Positions 5,935-7,178 of a DNA stretch of 7,178 bases are shown piece by piece (the first letter of the stretch is position 1; each line of letters starts with the position of its first letter). The position numbers and the translations under genes were made by a program. Below the pieces are notes generated by a model. That model had not been told where the DNA came from. It did no database searches and saw only the letters and a program-made list of their open reading frames with translations. The stretch is from JANYJJ01 sp038241115 (GTDB lineage Bacteria; Pseudomonadota; Gammaproteobacteria; Burkholderiales; Burkholderiaceae_C): the NCBI GenBank assembly GCA_038241115.1, contig JBBRGA010000163.1, positions 1-7,178 on the forward strand. The letters run 5' to 3'.

Positions 5935-6171
5935 ATGCAAACCCTCAAATTCGACGTCCAAGGCATGACGTGCGGCGGCTGCACCGGCAGCGTGCAGCGC
6001 GTCCTCGGCAAGATCGACGGCGTCACCCACGTCGACGTGTCGCTGAGCCCCGGCTCCGCCACGCTGGAGGCCGACCCCACCCGCGTCACGCCCGCTCAGA
6101 TCGAGGCCGCGATCAGCAGCCTGGGCTACCAAGCCAAGTTACATCCGGTGCAGCCCAGGGCGACGCCGTAA
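5935..6171 (+). CDS. CopZ-like HMA copper chaperone (78 aa)
   Basis: This is a single HMA domain with GMTCGGC (C13, C16) near the N-terminus, then VQRVLGKIDGVTHVDVSL and IEAAISSLGY, the usual ferredoxin-like pattern. It should bind one Cu(I) through the two thiols and hand it to CopA or another partner. It is the second free-standing HMA protein in the locus and, unlike the minus-strand one, has no Cys tail; it ends soon after the last strand. AAGGAG lies 8 nt before the ATG at 5935, a strong ribosome site that fixes the start. An HMA-fold gene lacking the cysteines follows after 72 bp on the same strand, so the two are probably cotranscribed and perhaps arose by duplication. Confidence 0.92.
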   Translation: MQTLKFDVQGMTCGGCTGSVQRVLGKIDGVTHVDVSLSPGSATLEADPTRVTPAQIEAAISSLGYQAKLHPVQPRATP

Positions 6172-6243
6172 TCCGCCCACGCTCCTGGCCGCAGTCAATC
6201 GCAGCGCTCGGCGCGCTGACCACCACCCCCACAAGGAAGCACC

Positions 6244-6711
6244 ATGAAAACCAGCGCCATTGAAGTGCACGACATGCTGTCCGTATTCAGCGTCGACGAA
6301 GTCGAGAAGCGAATCGGCGAGGTGCCCGGTGTCCAAAGCGTCACCGTGAACTTTGCTGCCGGCACCGCCAGCGTGCGTTATGACGAAACACAGCTCGAAG
6401 CGACCGACATCAAGTCGGCCGTCCGTCAACGCGGATTCGACGCCGCCGAGCCCGCCGCCAGTCCGCAAGGCGATGGCGAAAAAGGCACAGGGAAACCGGG
6501 TGCGCCGCCTGAAGCGGCACCGGCTTCACCACCGGCCGGCGCAGCGCCTGAGCCTCCGTCAGCCGCGCCTCCCGCCGCGCCAGAGGCTGCCGCGCCAGAG
6601 GCCGCCACGCCAGAGACCGCAGCACCCGACTCTCCCGCCAGCGACTCTCCTGCCAGCGACTCTCCCGCAGGCGATGAGCCGAAGGACAAGGCGGCAGCGG
6701 AAAAGAGTTGA
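6244..6711 (+). CDS. HMA-fold protein with both metal cysteines replaced by Ser, plus Pro/Ala-rich tail
   Basis: Residues 1-67 fit an HMA domain (VEKRIGEVPGVQSVTVNF, AAGTASVRYDE, DIKSAVRQRGFD). At the metal loop the sequence is M11-L-S13-V-F-S16, where the upstream paralogue has M11-T-C13-G-G-C16. Both ligands are thus Ser, and the whole 155-aa protein has no Cys or Trp. From about residue 70 it becomes low-complexity Ala, Pro, Glu, Ser and Asp with a lysine-bearing end (KDKAAAEKS), probably disordered. AAGGAAG lies 4 nt before the ATG. It should not bind Cu(I) like CopZ; an interaction or decoy role, or a docking domain for a partner pump, is inference. It has no signal peptide. The reading frame is intact through the repeats, which argues against simple decay. 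Confidence 0.88.
   Translation: MKTSAIEVHDMLSVFSVDEVEKRIGEVPGVQSVTVNFAAGTASVRYDETQLEATDIKSAVRQRGFDAAEPAASPQGDGEKGTGKPGAPPEAAPASPPAGAAPEPPSAAPPAAPEAAAPEAATPETAAPDSPASDSPASDSPAGDEPKDKAAAEKS
6580..6672 (+). repeat. two adjacent sets of 15-bp tandem repeats in the tail
   Basis: At 6580-6624 three 15-bp units encode PEAAA, PEAAT and PETAA. At 6628-6672 three near-identical 15-bp units beginning GACTCTCC encode DSPAS, DSPAS and DSPAG. Both sets are in frame. The second set differs at only a few bases and so looks recently expanded. Confidence 0.85.
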
Positions 6712-6823
6712 CACGCCATTTCACGCAGCGGCGACGCCGCCCCGAACACACCAACACCTGGCATGCGACCCCGCCAGTTCCCAACCGACCCATGGGTCAG
6801 CCACCGCTTCACAGGAGATCGAC

Positions 6824-7178
6824 ATGACCACCGCCATCGTTTCACGAACCACTGCCCAAGGTTTGCCGCCAGAGTTGAGAAGAGCCCAGGCAGCCGTCCA
6901 GCTGCCGGAAGTGCAGGAGATGCTGCGCAGACTGTCCGGCCACGGCCTGGGCATCTACATGCCGCACATGCACGATGAAAAATCGGGCGATTTTCTGTCG
7001 CTCCCCGATGACGTCACGCAGGTGGAAGCCGGCCTCGAAGTGTCGTTCCAGGCTGCGGCAGAAATTGCCGACCAAGCCGACCGCTTTCTGCCGGTCGCGT
7101 GGCTTTGGCGCGCTGGTGCGGTGACCGCTGCTGCCGCATGCGAAATGGTTCAGACCGATTCGCCGGCCGACGCAGAGC
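6824..7178 (+). CDS. protein of unknown function in copper cluster (5' part, runs off window)
   Basis: An ATG at 6824 with AGGAGA 5 nt upstream opens a frame that is uninterrupted to the window end (118 codons visible). There is no signal peptide or clear membrane segment. Notable residues are MPHMHDEKSGD (about 46-56), a Met/His cluster that could bind copper, then DDVTQVEAGLEVSFQAAAEI and FLPVAWLWRAG, which look like beta strands. One Cys is visible, near the end (ACEMV). I do not recognise a named family, though I have an impression of similar unnamed proteins beside HMA genes in Burkholderiales. The gene follows the Cys-less HMA gene by 112 bp on the same strand and probably belongs to the same unit. 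The part beyond the window could hold further domains. Confidence 0.8.
   Translation, partial: MTTAIVSRTTAQGLPPELRRAQAAVQLPEVQEMLRRLSGHGLGIYMPHMHDEKSGDFLSLPDDVTQVEAGLEVSFQAAAEIADQADRFLPVAWLWRAGAVTAAAACEMVQTDSPADAE

Noticed and set aside
6426..6845. Minus-strand frame with AGESLAGES-type repeats opposite the tail
   Set aside because: It is the mirror of the 15-bp repeats in the sense gene, which has a good ribosome site and a recognisable HMA domain.

Overview
The window is a compact copper-handling locus. High GC, GC-rich third codon positions and the gene types suggest a betaproteobacterium, most likely Burkholderiales of a Comamonadaceae kind. That assignment is inference from style and family resemblance; no rRNA or other taxonomic marker is present.

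Left edge and minus-strand arm (1-4051). A possible 3' gene end (1-54) abuts a 165-bp imperfect palindrome (53-217) that looks like a non-autonomous hairpin repeat. Next come four minus-strand genes. Read in the direction of transcription from the right they are: copA (Cu(I) P1B-type ATPase with two HMA domains), cueR (MerR-family Cu(I) sensor, overlapping copA by ATGA), a CopZ-like HMA chaperone with a Cys-Cys-Cys-Gly tail, and an exported 137-aa protein of unknown function. Two MerR-type promoters with 19-bp spacers drive this arm. A near-canonical CueR operator lies before the chaperone gene (1094-1124) and a more degenerate one before copA (4100-4130).

Plus-strand arm (4454-7178). Divergent from copA lies a cytosolic Csp3-like copper storage protein with 18 cysteines. 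It is followed by a possible 37-aa small ORF, a secreted His-rich protein with 21-bp repeats, a second CopZ-like HMA protein, an HMA-fold protein whose two metal-binding cysteines are both serine and which carries an ~80-residue Pro/Ala/Glu/Ser tail, and the start of an unrecognised gene that runs off the window.

Inferred working model: CueR senses cytosolic Cu(I) and induces copA-cueR and the chaperone. The HMA proteins carry Cu(I) to CopA, which exports it. The Csp3-like protein stores the remainder, and two exported proteins may act on periplasmic copper. The least described parts are the right-hand trio (HMA, Cys-less HMA with tail, unknown protein), the two secreted proteins and the large palindrome.
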